Shown: positions 55,771 to 64,000, counted from the stretch's first letter. The stretch is 64,000 bases of DNA from Flavobacterium ginsenosidimutans (GCF_003254625.1 NZ_QJRJ01000078.1:248001-312000), one strand, 5' to 3'. The notes: generated by a model not told the origin, from the letters alone. Made by a program: numbers and translations.

Positions 55771-56922
55771 TTACTTTATCGTTATTTTGTCTTGGTTAAT
55801 AATGTAATCAATTTCATAACTGTCACTGAAATATTTCAAAACCACTTCAATTGGTTCATTATCAAAACGGGCATTAAAAATTTCTCTTCCTAATGTTTTA
55901 TTTCGGTTAATGAAAGTCACATTATACTGGCGTTCCAGTTTTTTAATAATATCATCGAAAGAAGCATTTTTAAATACCAAACTTCCCTTTACCCAAGCTG
56001 TATAATAATCTGTATTTACTTGTTCTGTTTTAAAAGTGGTCTGTCCTTTTAAATTGGAAGCTTTAAATCCTGGTGTCAAAAACACCTGATTATCATTTGT
56101 TTTCTGATCTTTATAAAGCGAAACTTTTCCTTCAACCAATACCACATCTGTGCTTGCATTATTAGCATAAGAATCTACATTAAACTTAGTTCCTAAAACC
56201 TCAACATTAACTTGCTGTGAATTAACCGTAAACGGATGCGCTTTGTCTTTACTCACTTCAAAATAAGCTTCACCACTCAGATACACTTGTCTGTTTTTGT
56301 TTTTGCCAAACTGAACTGGATATCGCAATGATGTTCCTGAATTAAGATGCACTAATGTTCCGTCTGATAGTTGCACTTCGAATTTCTTCCCGTAAGGAAC
56401 TTTCAAAGTATTGTAAACCAATTCTCCTTCAGCGAAAGCTTTATCATAAACCAGTCTATTTTTCTCTTGTTTTCCAATAATATTTCCATCTTTATCTGTT
56501 ACCTCTTTTTCTTCAGAAGTATCAATGTTTTCTGAAGAACCATTACCATATTGCAAAACAATTTCATCTACTCTTGGTACAATAACATTTTTTCTAGCAT
56601 GTTCAGAACTTGAATTTTTATAGAAATAAAATCCGCCAAGAGCCACAACCAAAATCGCCGCATATTTATAATAAGATGAAAATCTTCTTTTAGTAAAAAC
56701 ATTATTTTCCTTTTCAATTCTTTCTGAAAGCTGTTTTCTAACTTCAGAAGAATCAAAAGAGTTCAAAGCAGTATCAATTGCATAATTCGTTTTTACAAAA
56801 TCCTTAAATACAATTTGATTCTCTTCTTCTTTTAACCACTCGGTAAGCTGCTCAATTTCTTCATGAGAAGCCTGATTTGTGATAAATTTAACAATTAGTC
56901 TCTCTGACTTTTTTACTGTCAT
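55771..56922 (-). CDS. FecR-family anti-sigma factor
   Basis: 383 residues. A cytoplasmic N-terminal sigma-binding part (MTVKKSERLIVKFITNQA), one transmembrane segment near 87-105 (YAAILVVALGGFYFYKN), a periplasmic FecR domain (about 175-280: VPYGKKFEVQLSDGTLVHLN, HPFTVNSQQVNVEVLGTKFN) and a C-terminal DUF4974 (NASFDDIIKKLERQYNVTFI). It passes the signal from the SusC STN domain to the divergent ECF sigma factor. Gene order sigma/FecR/SusC/SusD is standard. Confidence 0.94.
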   Translation of the reverse strand: MTVKKSERLIVKFITNQASHEEIEQLTEWLKEEENQIVFKDFVKTNYAIDTALNSFDSSEVRKQLSERIEKENNVFTKRRFSSYYKYAAILVVALGGFYFYKNSSSEHARKNVIVPRVDEIVLQYGNGSSENIDTSEEKEVTDKDGNIIGKQEKNRLVYDKAFAEGELVYNTLKVPYGKKFEVQLSDGTLVHLNSGTSLRYPVQFGKNKNRQVYLSGEAYFEVSKDKAHPFTVNSQQVNVEVLGTKFNVDSYANNASTDVVLVEGKVSLYKDQKTNDNQVFLTPGFKASNLKGQTTFKTEQVNTDYYTAWVKGSLVFKNASFDDIIKKLERQYNVTFINRNKTLGREIFNARFDNEPIEVVLKYFSDSYEIDYIINQDKITIK

Positions 56923-57202
56923 TTTAGTCGTTTTTTGATATTATTACGAAACCAAAAAACAAAACCCTAACAATTTGATAAAGTTTTTTTCATTTTACTG
57001 ATTTTTTTCTTTTTCACAAGTCTTTTCTCTCAATAAAACTCGACTAATTTGGTAGAAATTATAAAGTAAAAGATTTATATTTGCATTTTATTCCTTTTTT
57101 ATTTGTAATAATTTTCAAATAGAAAGGCAAAAAAGCAGGTCTTTTTATGAAATTCAGTTCACTTTTTGACCTAAAAAACTATTAATTTATATATTTGTTT
57201 TT

Positions 57203-57808
57203 ATGAAGATGGATGATTACAGCGATAATACTACACTAATTGAGTCTCTAAAAAATGGAGATGAAAGCGCTTACACCTATCTTATCGACACGTATCATCA
57301 TAAACTTTGCGTGTATGCCAACAGTTTGGTGAAAAATGTTTACAGCGCCGAAGATATCGTTCAGAATGTCTTTATAAAAGTTTGGGAACAACGTACAAGA
57401 TTAAAAACAGATCATTCTCTAAAAAGTTTTCTTTACAAATTGGTTTACAATGAGTTTATCGATTTATATAGAAAAAATCAATCTTTGTTTTCTCTCGAAA
57501 AATCATATCACGATGCTTTAAACGGAATTGTTCAAGAAGAAGATTCTGAATCTTTCCAAAGGGTTTTGAATGCCGTAAATAAAGAGATTCAGAATTTACC
57601 ACCAAAATGCAAAGAGGTTTTTATTTTGAGCAAAAAAGAAGGTTTAACAAATATCGAAATCGCAGAACATTTAGATGTTTCTATCAAAACTGTTGAAGCT
57701 CAGATTACAAAGGCATTTTCGATTTTGCGCTCTTCGTTAGAAGAAAAAGTGAAGAGTGTTTTGTTTCTTATGTTTTCAAAGAAAAAAATACAGACTAAGC
57801 CTAATTAG
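57203..57808 (+). CDS. ECF RNA polymerase sigma factor, FecI-like
   Basis: 201 residues. Sigma region 2 at about 20-90 (DTYHHKLCVYANSLVKNVYS, AEDIVQNVFIKVWEQR), region 4 at about 125-180 (NLPPKCKEVFILSKKEGLTN, IAEHLDVSIKTVEAQITKAF). It should activate the SusCD operon under FecR control. A TTG (57166-57168), 21-base spacer and TATATTTG (57190-57197) lie just upstream; the -7 element ends only 5 bases before the ATG, so either the leader is nearly absent or translation starts at the Met two codons later. The gap 56923-57202 shows nothing else. Confidence 0.93.
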   Translation: MKMDDYSDNTTLIESLKNGDESAYTYLIDTYHHKLCVYANSLVKNVYSAEDIVQNVFIKVWEQRTRLKTDHSLKSFLYKLVYNEFIDLYRKNQSLFSLEKSYHDALNGIVQEEDSESFQRVLNAVNKEIQNLPPKCKEVFILSKKEGLTNIEIAEHLDVSIKTVEAQITKAFSILRSSLEEKVKSVLFLMFSKKKIQTKPN

Positions 57809-57884
57809 TTGATATTGTAATAAAAATCTTTCTTTTAAAACAACTAAAACACTAATAAGCAAACACTTACCACTATAATCAAAA

Positions 57885-57915
57885 TTTGTCGTTTTCAAAA
57901 TAATGATTATCTTTG
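57885..57915 (+). promoter_or_regulatory. Promoter of the 45-aa/DUF6169-like pair
   Basis: TTTG at 57885-57888, 19-base spacer, TATCTTTG at 57908-57915: an exact fit to the Bacteroidota consensus. The 45-residue gene starts 8 bases later. Confidence 0.75.
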
Positions 57916-57922
57916 CACTATT

Positions 57923-58060
57923 ATGAAAACACAGTCATTACATATTACAAAACCATCTAAAGAAACATTAGAGTTTTTTAGAAATCTTCGTACTTCAAAA
58001 GAAGAAAACAAAGCAAAATTAATTGCTAAAAAAGACATTTATTTCCCTAAGTCTAAATAA
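57923..58060 (+). CDS. 45-residue basic protein, partner of the DUF6169-like gene
   Basis: Starts MKTQSLHITKPSKETLEFFR and continues with NLRTSKEENKAKLIAKKDIY. Lys-rich and helical, with a beta-like start, reminiscent of small antitoxin-type peptides. It has its own consensus promoter and ends 11 bases before the DUF6169-like gene, so both are in one transcript. No family named with certainty; a toxin-antitoxin type pairing is only a hypothesis. Confidence 0.6.
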   Translation: MKTQSLHITKPSKETLEFFRNLRTSKEENKAKLIAKKDIYFPKSK

Positions 58061-58071
58061 TACTTTAAATC

Positions 58072-58539
58072 TTGGAGTTAGATAAGGAGATTCCTTTTAC
58101 TACTGAAGAAGGTTATCAATATCTTGTAAGTTTTGTCAAATTTTCTGCAAACGGAATAGATTACGGAATTCCAATAATTGATGTTTCAATTACATTAATG
58201 AATAGTGAAATTGAATATAATTCCATTAAGACTTTAAATATTTTTGTTGGCATAATAAATAATTATTTAGATCAGCACAATGTTGTTCTTTATTATTACT
58301 GCGATACGTCAGCAATTAAAATGAGAACTAATAGAAAAGAAAAGCTTTTACCACAGGAGTACAGAAGTAAATTGTTTTCTTCAATGTTTAACAAAAAAAA
58401 ATTTGACGATTATATATTAACAGAAATTAGAATAAATGATCCTGAAAGAGGTGATCACTTTACTTCTTTAATTTCAAGCGCAAATAATACTGATAAAATT
58501 AGGCTTATTGAAGACGACTTAAAAAAATTCAATAAGTAG
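58072..58539 (+). CDS. DUF6169-like protein
   Basis: 155 residues from a TTG start at 58072; an in-frame stop at 58066-58068 rules out an upstream start, and no ATG lies near. Begins with a beta-rich domain (YQYLVSFVKFSANGIDYGIP) and has VVLYYYCDTSAIKMRTNRKE and FDDYILTEIRINDPERGDHF blocks, as I recall for DUF6169 of Bacteroidota. Function unknown. Follows a 45-residue gene from the same promoter. Confidence 0.6.
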   Translation: MELDKEIPFTTEEGYQYLVSFVKFSANGIDYGIPIIDVSITLMNSEIEYNSIKTLNIFVGIINNYLDQHNVVLYYYCDTSAIKMRTNRKEKLLPQEYRSKLFSSMFNKKKFDDYILTEIRINDPERGDHFTSLISSANNTDKIRLIEDDLKKFNK

Positions 58540-58548
58540 TTATCTATT

Positions 58549-58899
58549 TTACATACTTTTCAAAGCATAAATAAATCCAATTCCTTTTTCTCCGCTTTCC
58601 AGCTCATATTCGGTTTGAATTCGAGTATAGCCATCGCCTTCAAATTCGTCTAGATAATCCCAATTTGCAGATAAATCTTCTGAAAATAAAACGTATGCTT
58701 TTATAATTTCAGCTTCTTTGGAATTCATCGGAATAAAACCATTATATCCTAAAGAAGAACCCCACCCTCCTTCTTGAAGTTTTCCTTTTATAATCGCTTT
58801 TTTCCATTCGCCCTTAATCGGATCCATAACCGAATGATTGGATTCGCCTGGCGCCAATGATCCATAAATTATTAAAGCTGGTAATTCTCTATCTTTCAT
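58549..58899 (-). CDS. Gamma-glutamylcyclotransferase-like (GGCT/AIG2) protein
   Basis: 116 residues. The N-terminal substrate-loop motif is IYGSLAPGESNHS, and the conserved acidic residue lies in YLDEFEGDGYTRIQTEYE. Single compact domain of normal length for the family. It may cyclise gamma-glutamyl amines or peptides to 5-oxoproline; many bacterial members are uncharacterised. Probably co-transcribed with the MBL-fold gene 17 bases upstream. Confidence 0.8.
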   Translation of the reverse strand: MKDRELPALIIYGSLAPGESNHSVMDPIKGEWKKAIIKGKLQEGGWGSSLGYNGFIPMNSKEAEIIKAYVLFSEDLSANWDYLDEFEGDGYTRIQTEYELESGEKGIGFIYALKSM

Positions 58900-58916
58900 A
58901 TTCTTCTATTATAATC

Positions 58917-59639
58917 TCAAAACTCCAAAACTGGCGTCTTCATATCATGGTACAAAAGCACTTTCCAATTTTGTTCTTTTGCTTCTTGCTCCCATTTTTT
59001 TCTTGATTCCATTGCTCGCTTTCCATCGAAATCTGTTTTGTAGGCAACGTGCATTTTCAAATATATTTTTTGCGGAAGATCATCAGCTCCATAAAATACA
59101 ATTTCGTTATCAGCCTTAATCCAAAATACTTGATGAAACTTTGTATGCCCGGCCGAAACTTCAAAGAAAATTTCATCTGTAATTTGTCCGTTGTCTTCAT
59201 TTAGCAATTCAACATTAGGTAATTTTTCAAGCTGATTTAATATTTCTGGAACGTAAGATGGATTTTGCAATTGCTGTAAAGCAAAATCTATTTCTCTTTT
59301 TTGAATGTAAATCTTTGCATTCGGGAAATTTTGAATGAATTGATCATTTTCGAAATAACCAATTCCTTCAATATGATCTTTATGTAAATGCGAAACCAAA
59401 ACTTTCGTAATCTGTTGAGGTTCGATATTATTTTTTCTTAGCATTTCATAAATAAATGGAACTCCATTGTTTACAAATCCTAACCCGAAATCTAATAAAA
59501 TAATATCATTTTCTGTAATAACAAGAAAAGGCTGAATTGCCATTTTTAAACCCGATTCAGTTGTTTCTTCTGTCAAAAGCTGAAATTCTTTTTTAGAATT
59601 AGCAATGTAATTTCCTTCTTGTAAAGCAATTATTTTCAT
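58917..59639 (-). CDS. MBL-fold metallo-hydrolase
   Basis: 240 residues, no signal peptide. The metal motif is SHLHKDHIEGIG (HxHxDH), with a later His in SAGHTKFHQVF, Asp in YGADDLPQ and His near the end (LLYHDMKTPVLEF). Lactamase-fold hydrolase of lactonase or glyoxalase-like type; substrate unknown. It is divergent from the LysR gene, which probably controls it. Confidence 0.86.
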   Translation of the reverse strand: MKIIALQEGNYIANSKKEFQLLTEETTESGLKMAIQPFLVITENDIILLDFGLGFVNNGVPFIYEMLRKNNIEPQQITKVLVSHLHKDHIEGIGYFENDQFIQNFPNAKIYIQKREIDFALQQLQNPSYVPEILNQLEKLPNVELLNEDNGQITDEIFFEVSAGHTKFHQVFWIKADNEIVFYGADDLPQKIYLKMHVAYKTDFDGKRAMESRKKWEQEAKEQNWKVLLYHDMKTPVLEF

Positions 59640-59742
59640 TTTATTCTTCTGTAATTTTTAGAACGAAACAAAGTTCTTAAGAATTTCTATATTTGTAAAA
59701 CCTTATTTTTCGATATAATCAATCGATAAAACCGATTTATAA

Positions 59743-60618
59743 ATGGAACTTCGTCAGCTTAAATATTTTCTAAAAGCAAAAGAATTACTGAATTTTACTG
59801 AAGCTGCTGCTGCGCTTTATATCAGTCAAAGCACTTTATCACAACAAATTAAACAATTGGAAGATGAACTTCAGGTTCCCCTTTTTAACCGAATTGGAAA
59901 GCGAATTACATTGACAGAAGCTGGAGAATTATTTTCGGTTTATGCACAGCAATCGGTCAACAAAGCTTCTGACGGACTGCAATTATTAAAAGATTTAAAT
60001 AAACTCGAAACAGGAAAAATTGCCATTGGTGTTACATACGCTTTACGCCATGTTGTTACAAAAGCTTTGATTTTATTTAGCTCTGAATATCCAAAAATTC
60101 AGTTCGAAATCATTTTTGGAACTTCGCAGGAATTAATACAAAAACTGAATCATTTTCAACTCGATGTGATTCTGACTTTCGAAGAAATTGCTTCTGAAGC
60201 TCATTTCAAATATTTGGAATTGTTTACTTCGCCAATGGCTTTGGTTACCTCTTCTGAAACTTCTTTAAAAAATAAAAAAACAATTTCTCTGGAAGAAATA
60301 AGTATGTTGCCACTTGCCATGCCTGCAGGCGGTTTTAGCACAACTCAGTTTATCAGTAGAGCTTTTGAGAAAAGTAATTTACACCCAAAAGTTACGATCG
60401 AAATAAACGATATTCCAACTTTACTGGAACTTATTAAAACAGGAAAATGGCATACAATTTTAACAAAAACTACAATTGAGGACGAAAAAGATTTGTACGC
60501 TATTCCAATAAAAGGAGAAAATATGACGCGAACTGCAATGCTTATTTCTCTGAAAGAAGTGTATGAGAAAAAAGCGGTAAAGGCTTTTTTGAAAATTTTG
60601 ATGGAGAATTTGAAGTAA
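59743..60618 (+). CDS. LysR-family transcriptional regulator
   Basis: 291 residues. N-terminal winged HTH (MELRQLKYFLKAKELLNFTE, AAALYISQSTLSQQIKQLE, FNRIGKRITLTEAGELF), then the periplasmic-binding-protein-like effector domain (about 90-291). CynR-like overall. Divergent from the MBL/GGCT pair with a 103-base gap between them, the usual arrangement for a LysR protein and its target. Effector unknown. Confidence 0.93.
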   Translation: MELRQLKYFLKAKELLNFTEAAAALYISQSTLSQQIKQLEDELQVPLFNRIGKRITLTEAGELFSVYAQQSVNKASDGLQLLKDLNKLETGKIAIGVTYALRHVVTKALILFSSEYPKIQFEIIFGTSQELIQKLNHFQLDVILTFEEIASEAHFKYLELFTSPMALVTSSETSLKNKKTISLEEISMLPLAMPAGGFSTTQFISRAFEKSNLHPKVTIEINDIPTLLELIKTGKWHTILTKTTIEDEKDLYAIPIKGENMTRTAMLISLKEVYEKKAVKAFLKILMENLK

Positions 60619-60634
60619 ACTATTTATCGTAAAA

Positions 60635-60738
60635 TTTGTCATTTCGAGGAACGAGAAATCGCACTCGTAGTTCCGCAAAGAAAAGCTCAAATCTTTGTCG
60701 ACCTTCTAGTGCGATTTCTCGTTCCTCGAAATGACAAA
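60635..60738. repeat. 31-bp perfect inverted repeat element
   Basis: Left arm 60635-60665 (TTTGTCATTTCGAGGAACGA...) and right arm 60708-60738 are perfect complements across a 42-base centre. It lies between the convergent LysR and acetylesterase genes. It resembles a dispersed intergenic element of Flavobacteria (GTCATTTCGA... AGAAATC type), so a MITE- or REP-like mobile repeat that doubles as a terminator. Confidence 0.9.
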
Positions 60739-60810
60739 ACTGGATGGAATAACTTAAAATACAGCTTTGTCAAAGTTTTAAAATTTGTCAAAGTTCTCAT
60801 TTCATAAAAG

Positions 60811-62718
60811 TTATTTCAACTCTGCTTCAAAAGGTGAAGCTGGTAAATTCTCTTTATTGTATAAATTAGCATTATCTGGATTATCTGCCCAAGCATAACG
60901 CATTTTTACTGGATTTTTAATTTCATTGTTCCAAACAATAACTTTATCGCCTTCAATATTTGCTTTTGCCCAAACAAATTTTCCGTCTGGTCCCGCGATT
61001 GCGAAACTATATAAAGTATTACCTCCTTTATTCATTAAACCAGTTCCGACAGAAGAAAAACTTAAAATAAGCTGTTCGTTTTTTTGCTCCATCGATTCGA
61101 ATATTGGCCCTGAGGCAATTAAATTTTTCTCGCCATAAACCAATTTTCTTGCCTGAAGCGCCAATCGTAGTCCAACATCATATTTGTTTAATGGATGAAT
61201 ATCATTCCATTCGCCCAAATCAATCGCAACTGCCATTCCCGTATTTGAAACTTTTAAAACATTGGCTTGCTGTTGTCTCAAAACTGCCCAATTGCTTTCG
61301 GATGGTTCTGGTTTTGATTCCATAAAATTGGGTAATTGCACCAATAAAAATGGCAGTTTTTCCTGTTTCCATTGTGTTCTCCAATTTGCAATTAAGGTTT
61401 CCATTAAAGCCGTATATTCAGCTGGCTTTTTGGTATTGGCTTCACCTTGATACCATAAAACACCTTTTATTGAATAATTTTTCAAAGGAGCAATCATAGC
61501 GTTATACAATCCAACTGGTTTCCATCTTACGAAAGTCTGTCCTGGAAGCGGCTGCATATTTGATCCTAATTTATATCTCCAATTTCCTTTTAAATCGATG
61601 GTTTTGTCTCCAACAATTAATTCATACGGTTTATCAACTACAAAACCTCCTTTTCCAGAATTATTGATTACGCGAACGGTGATTTCATTTCTTCCTTCTT
61701 TTAAAACATTAGCATTGAAAGAATAAATTCTCGGCGGATATTGATATGAAGTTGTTCCAACAAAATGTCCATTTACAAAAACCGAATCGGCATCGACGAT
61801 TCTTCCTAAAATTAATTTTGCCTGATTTTCTTTTACTTTTTCTAAAACAAAATCTTTTTTAAACCAAACCGAACCATTAATTTTCCCAAGTTCTCCATCT
61901 GCCCAATAACCCGGAATTTGCATTTCTCTCCAATCAGAAATATCAGTTGGATTTAACCATTTATTTTTTAGTCCGAGATCCGTATTGTTTAATAATTTGT
62001 ACCATTCTGAATTTACTTTTCGGTCGTTTTCGTCGATTTGTTTTTCAAGTTTTCCGTCTTTGAATTTTAGAAATTCCTGATAATATTCAGGGAATTTTTT
62101 AATGCTTTCTTTGCTAATCCAAGATTCTGCTGGAGAACCGCCCAAAGCGCTGTTGATTAATCCGATTGGGATTTTATACTTTTCGTAAATTTCTGTGGCA
62201 AAGAAATATCCAACGCCTGTAAATTGTAAAACATTAATTGGATTTGCTGAAATCCATGACCCTGAAGAAAAGTCGTTTCGTTCTTTTTCGAAATAATATT
62301 CATCTGGAACTAAAAATTGTCTGATGTTCGAATTTTCCGATTTCGCAATAATGTCTTGATATTTGTCTTTCAGTCGATCCATAGAAAGTTCCATATTTGA
62401 CTGACCTGAACATAACCAAACATCTCCAAAAAGTATATTTTTTAAAACAATTGTATTTGATGCTTTTAAAGTCATTTCATACGGTCCGCCTGTTTTTTGC
62501 GATAGAAGCTGAATCGACCATTTTCCGTCTTCTGCGGTTGTCGTGTTGTATTTCTTTCCTTTAAAATCAAGTTCAATTTTTTCCTTCGGAGATGCCCAAC
62601 CCCAAATATTGATTTTGGTATCGCGCTGTAAAACCATTCCATCGCTAATTAGTCTTGGAAGTTTTATTTGAGCATTGATGCTAAAAGTTATTAGAAATGC
62701 TAGTATTATTTTTTTCAT
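60811..62718 (-). CDS. Sialate-O-acetylesterase-like SGNH hydrolase
   Basis: 635 residues with signal peptide (IILAFLITFSINAQ). Catalytic Ser in CSGQSNMELS, oxyanion-type VLWYQGEANTKK, and the Asp-His pair in EWNDIHPLNKYDVG. A jelly-roll insertion sits at about 265-380 (GSVWFKKDFVLEKVKENQAK, VNNSGKGGFVV-like), typical of this family. It removes O-acetyl groups from sialic acid or acetylated plant glycans. Adjacent to a glycoside hydrolase on the same strand, so probably part of a polysaccharide-use cluster. Confidence 0.9.
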   Translation of the reverse strand: MKKIILAFLITFSINAQIKLPRLISDGMVLQRDTKINIWGWASPKEKIELDFKGKKYNTTTAEDGKWSIQLLSQKTGGPYEMTLKASNTIVLKNILFGDVWLCSGQSNMELSMDRLKDKYQDIIAKSENSNIRQFLVPDEYYFEKERNDFSSGSWISANPINVLQFTGVGYFFATEIYEKYKIPIGLINSALGGSPAESWISKESIKKFPEYYQEFLKFKDGKLEKQIDENDRKVNSEWYKLLNNTDLGLKNKWLNPTDISDWREMQIPGYWADGELGKINGSVWFKKDFVLEKVKENQAKLILGRIVDADSVFVNGHFVGTTSYQYPPRIYSFNANVLKEGRNEITVRVINNSGKGGFVVDKPYELIVGDKTIDLKGNWRYKLGSNMQPLPGQTFVRWKPVGLYNAMIAPLKNYSIKGVLWYQGEANTKKPAEYTALMETLIANWRTQWKQEKLPFLLVQLPNFMESKPEPSESNWAVLRQQQANVLKVSNTGMAVAIDLGEWNDIHPLNKYDVGLRLALQARKLVYGEKNLIASGPIFESMEQKNEQLILSFSSVGTGLMNKGGNTLYSFAIAGPDGKFVWAKANIEGDKVIVWNNEIKNPVKMRYAWADNPDNANLYNKENLPASPFEAELK

Positions 62719-62755
62719 TCTTATATGTTTTTTTACAGTAAGAAAATCATATTAT

Positions 62756-62855
62756 CCTAACAGATTTCTAAAACCTGTTAGGTATTACTTTTCATTCTAA
62801 AATTAAAAATACAGGTTTTCAATTGAAACCTAACAGGCTTTGGAAACCTGTTAGG
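62756..62855. repeat. Two CCTAACAG/CTGTTAGG hairpins
   Basis: Hairpin 1: CCTAACAG (62756-62763) with CTGTTAGG (62775-62782). Hairpin 2: CCTAACAG (62829-62836) with CTGTTAGG (62848-62855). They fill the gap between the acetylesterase and the GH gene and are probably copies of one dispersed repeat. Confidence 0.75.
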
Positions 62856-62865
62856 ATGGAAAATC

Positions 62866-64000
62866 TTATTCGTAAGTATATAATTTTATTTTTTGGATTT
62901 CGTAATCGCCAACTGAGATTCTTAAATGTCTGCCTTGATGCGTTTGATCTCCGTTAAAGTGCCTTATGGTTCTCCAAATTTCATTTTCAAATTTTCCTTG
63001 ATCTGTTTTTAGAATTCCTGCATTTAAATTCTCTTTTAAAGACTTAAAAGTTACTACAATTCCTGAACCTGAAATATAAAATTCGTCTTTTCCAATTTCA
63101 ATAATAATAGCGCTCGACATTGGCCAAACCTCAGCTTTTGCTCCATCTGACCAATTTAAGGTATAGTCGTGTTTGAAAGTGAATTCGTAATTGCCCATTT
63201 TGATGATTTGCGTATTATTTTCTTTGTCTAATAAAACGCCATCGATTTTTCCTTGCCCTTTATTGGCTTCAATAACAGGCGTTAATTGCTTTACTAAATC
63301 ATAGATTTTGCCTAAAGGTTCTTTCTTAGCATCTGCAACGGATTCTATGGAAAATGGCGAAAAACCAATTGCTTCATAATGTCCAATTGCATATAAACCT
63401 TTGAACGGCGCTGTTTCATCAAAACGATGTTCTGGAATAAATAATGGATCGCCTTGACGCGTAAATAAATCGTTCCATTGTTTGAATGACGGATTATAGA
63501 AATCTGGCGCTAAAAAGTCAATTGCATTTCCTGCTGCTTTCCAAACATCCATAATATGAGGTAACGGACCTGCACTTGGATATTGTCCAGGCTTTTTTTC
63601 TGGCGCGTTTAAAGCTGCGTTTACAAACATCGGAATTGGATAAACGTCTTTTCCTGCTTTTGCAACAGTATTAGTAAATTTAGAAAAATACCAAGCCATA
63701 AAAATTTCATCAGTGTGAAGTCCTTTTCCGAAAATTTCTTCCCAGTTTCCTTTGGTTTTGAATCCGTTTTTCTTCCAAACCTCTAAAAATTCTGGAACTA
63801 GATTTTGTTTGTTTTTTTCTAAATATTTGATCAATTCATCTGGAACTGGTTTTTGAAATGTCGCATTCGCTAAAGGATGATAATCACGAGCCGTTGGCAA
63901 CATTCCGATTTCATTTTCAACCTGAATCATGATAACGGTTTGGTCTTTCTGATCGAAATCTTTTATGTGTGTCATTAGTTTTTTAAACGCATTCAAATCG
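62866..64000 (-). CDS. GH35/GH42-like beta-galactosidase with DUF5597, C-terminal part
   Basis: Incomplete: the frame runs open off the window at 64000, and the codon at 63996 is an internal Leu (TTG), not a start. About 378 residues are visible. A TIM-barrel segment with the acid/base Glu in MIQVENEIG, a second Glu in FIPEHRFDE that may be the nucleophile, and a C-terminal beta domain of DUF5597 type (YEFTKHDYT-like, SAIIIEIGKDEFYISGSGIV). Likely acts on beta-galactosides or related glycans with the neighbouring esterase. N-terminal part and signal peptide not seen. Confidence 0.82.
   Translation of the reverse strand, partial: DLNAFKKLMTHIKDFDQKDQTVIMIQVENEIGMLPTARDYHPLANATFQKPVPDELIKYLEKNKQNLVPEFLEVWKKNGFKTKGNWEEIFGKGLHTDEIFMAWYFSKFTNTVAKAGKDVYPIPMFVNAALNAPEKKPGQYPSAGPLPHIMDVWKAAGNAIDFLAPDFYNPSFKQWNDLFTRQGDPLFIPEHRFDETAPFKGLYAIGHYEAIGFSPFSIESVADAKKEPLGKIYDLVKQLTPVIEANKGQGKIDGVLLDKENNTQIIKMGNYEFTFKHDYTLNWSDGAKAEVWPMSSAIIIEIGKDEFYISGSGIVVTFKSLKENLNAGILKTDQGKFENEIWRTIRHFNGDQTHQGRHLRISVGDYEIQKIKLYTYE

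Noticed and set aside
62866..63996. A complete gene starting at 63996
   Set aside because: The codon is TTG inside a frame that stays open to the window edge; the protein lacks the N-terminal barrel part, so the gene is truncated by the window.

Overview
The window looks like a Flavobacterium-type Bacteroidota chromosome. It is AT-rich and carries SusC/SusD, FecR and FecI-type genes, promoters of the TTG-N19/21-TAnnTTTG kind, almost no Shine-Dalgarno sequences, DUF5977 and DUF6169 type proteins, and several dispersed hairpin repeats. There is no tRNA, rRNA, CRISPR array, integrase or insertion sequence.

Layout. 1-6.2 kb: a secreted GH127-type arabinofuranosidase (minus strand), a large methyltransferase and a MarR-GNAT fusion. 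6.2-42.8 kb: one long accessory locus bounded by terminators. It begins with a LexA/S24-type repressor divergent from a rightward promoter that carries two operators, then a small early block with a Mu-phage-like DUF3164 gene but no transposase. A lysis cassette follows (membrane protein/holin candidate, amidase-type endolysin, unimolecular-spanin-like lipoprotein). Next come a 731-residue protein and a TAATG-coupled 993-residue protein ending in an EndoU-like nuclease domain, then a variable array of small genes (immunity candidates, an orphan toxin tip, a gene split at a TCAA repeat, and a RAYT transposase among REP hairpins). After that come a fibre-like protein, two giant proteins (2463 and 1942 residues, the second with a vWA MIDAS), and a set of phage-type fibre and receptor-binding proteins with a tail-fibre chaperone. 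No capsid, terminase, portal, sheath, tube or baseplate gene is recognisable.

42.9-57.8 kb: a minus-strand block (FecR anti-sigma, SusC, SusD, two TlpA-like thioredoxins, an M16 peptidase, DsbD) with a divergent ECF sigma factor. This looks like a regulated uptake system for a peptide or thiol-containing substrate; its intergenic gaps hold an expanding CAGTCG/GACTGA repeat family. 57.9-60.6 kb: a small two-gene unit (45 aa plus DUF6169-like), a GGCT-like protein, an MBL-fold hydrolase and a LysR regulator. 60.8-64 kb: a sialate-O-acetylesterase-like enzyme and the C-terminal part of a GH35/GH42-like enzyme that runs off the window.

How the main locus may work (inference). The repressor holds the early promoter off. 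On induction, probably by autocleavage, the early block is expressed. A dyad (TTACA-N4-TGTAA core) shared by the leaders of the lysis, first-fibre and giant-protein modules may then co-activate them. The lysis genes would open the cell and release the toxin, giant proteins and fibres, none of which has a signal peptide. This resembles a holin/endolysin/spanin (type 10-like) release system or a phage-derived particle of unfamiliar build, and is the best candidate for an undescribed system here.
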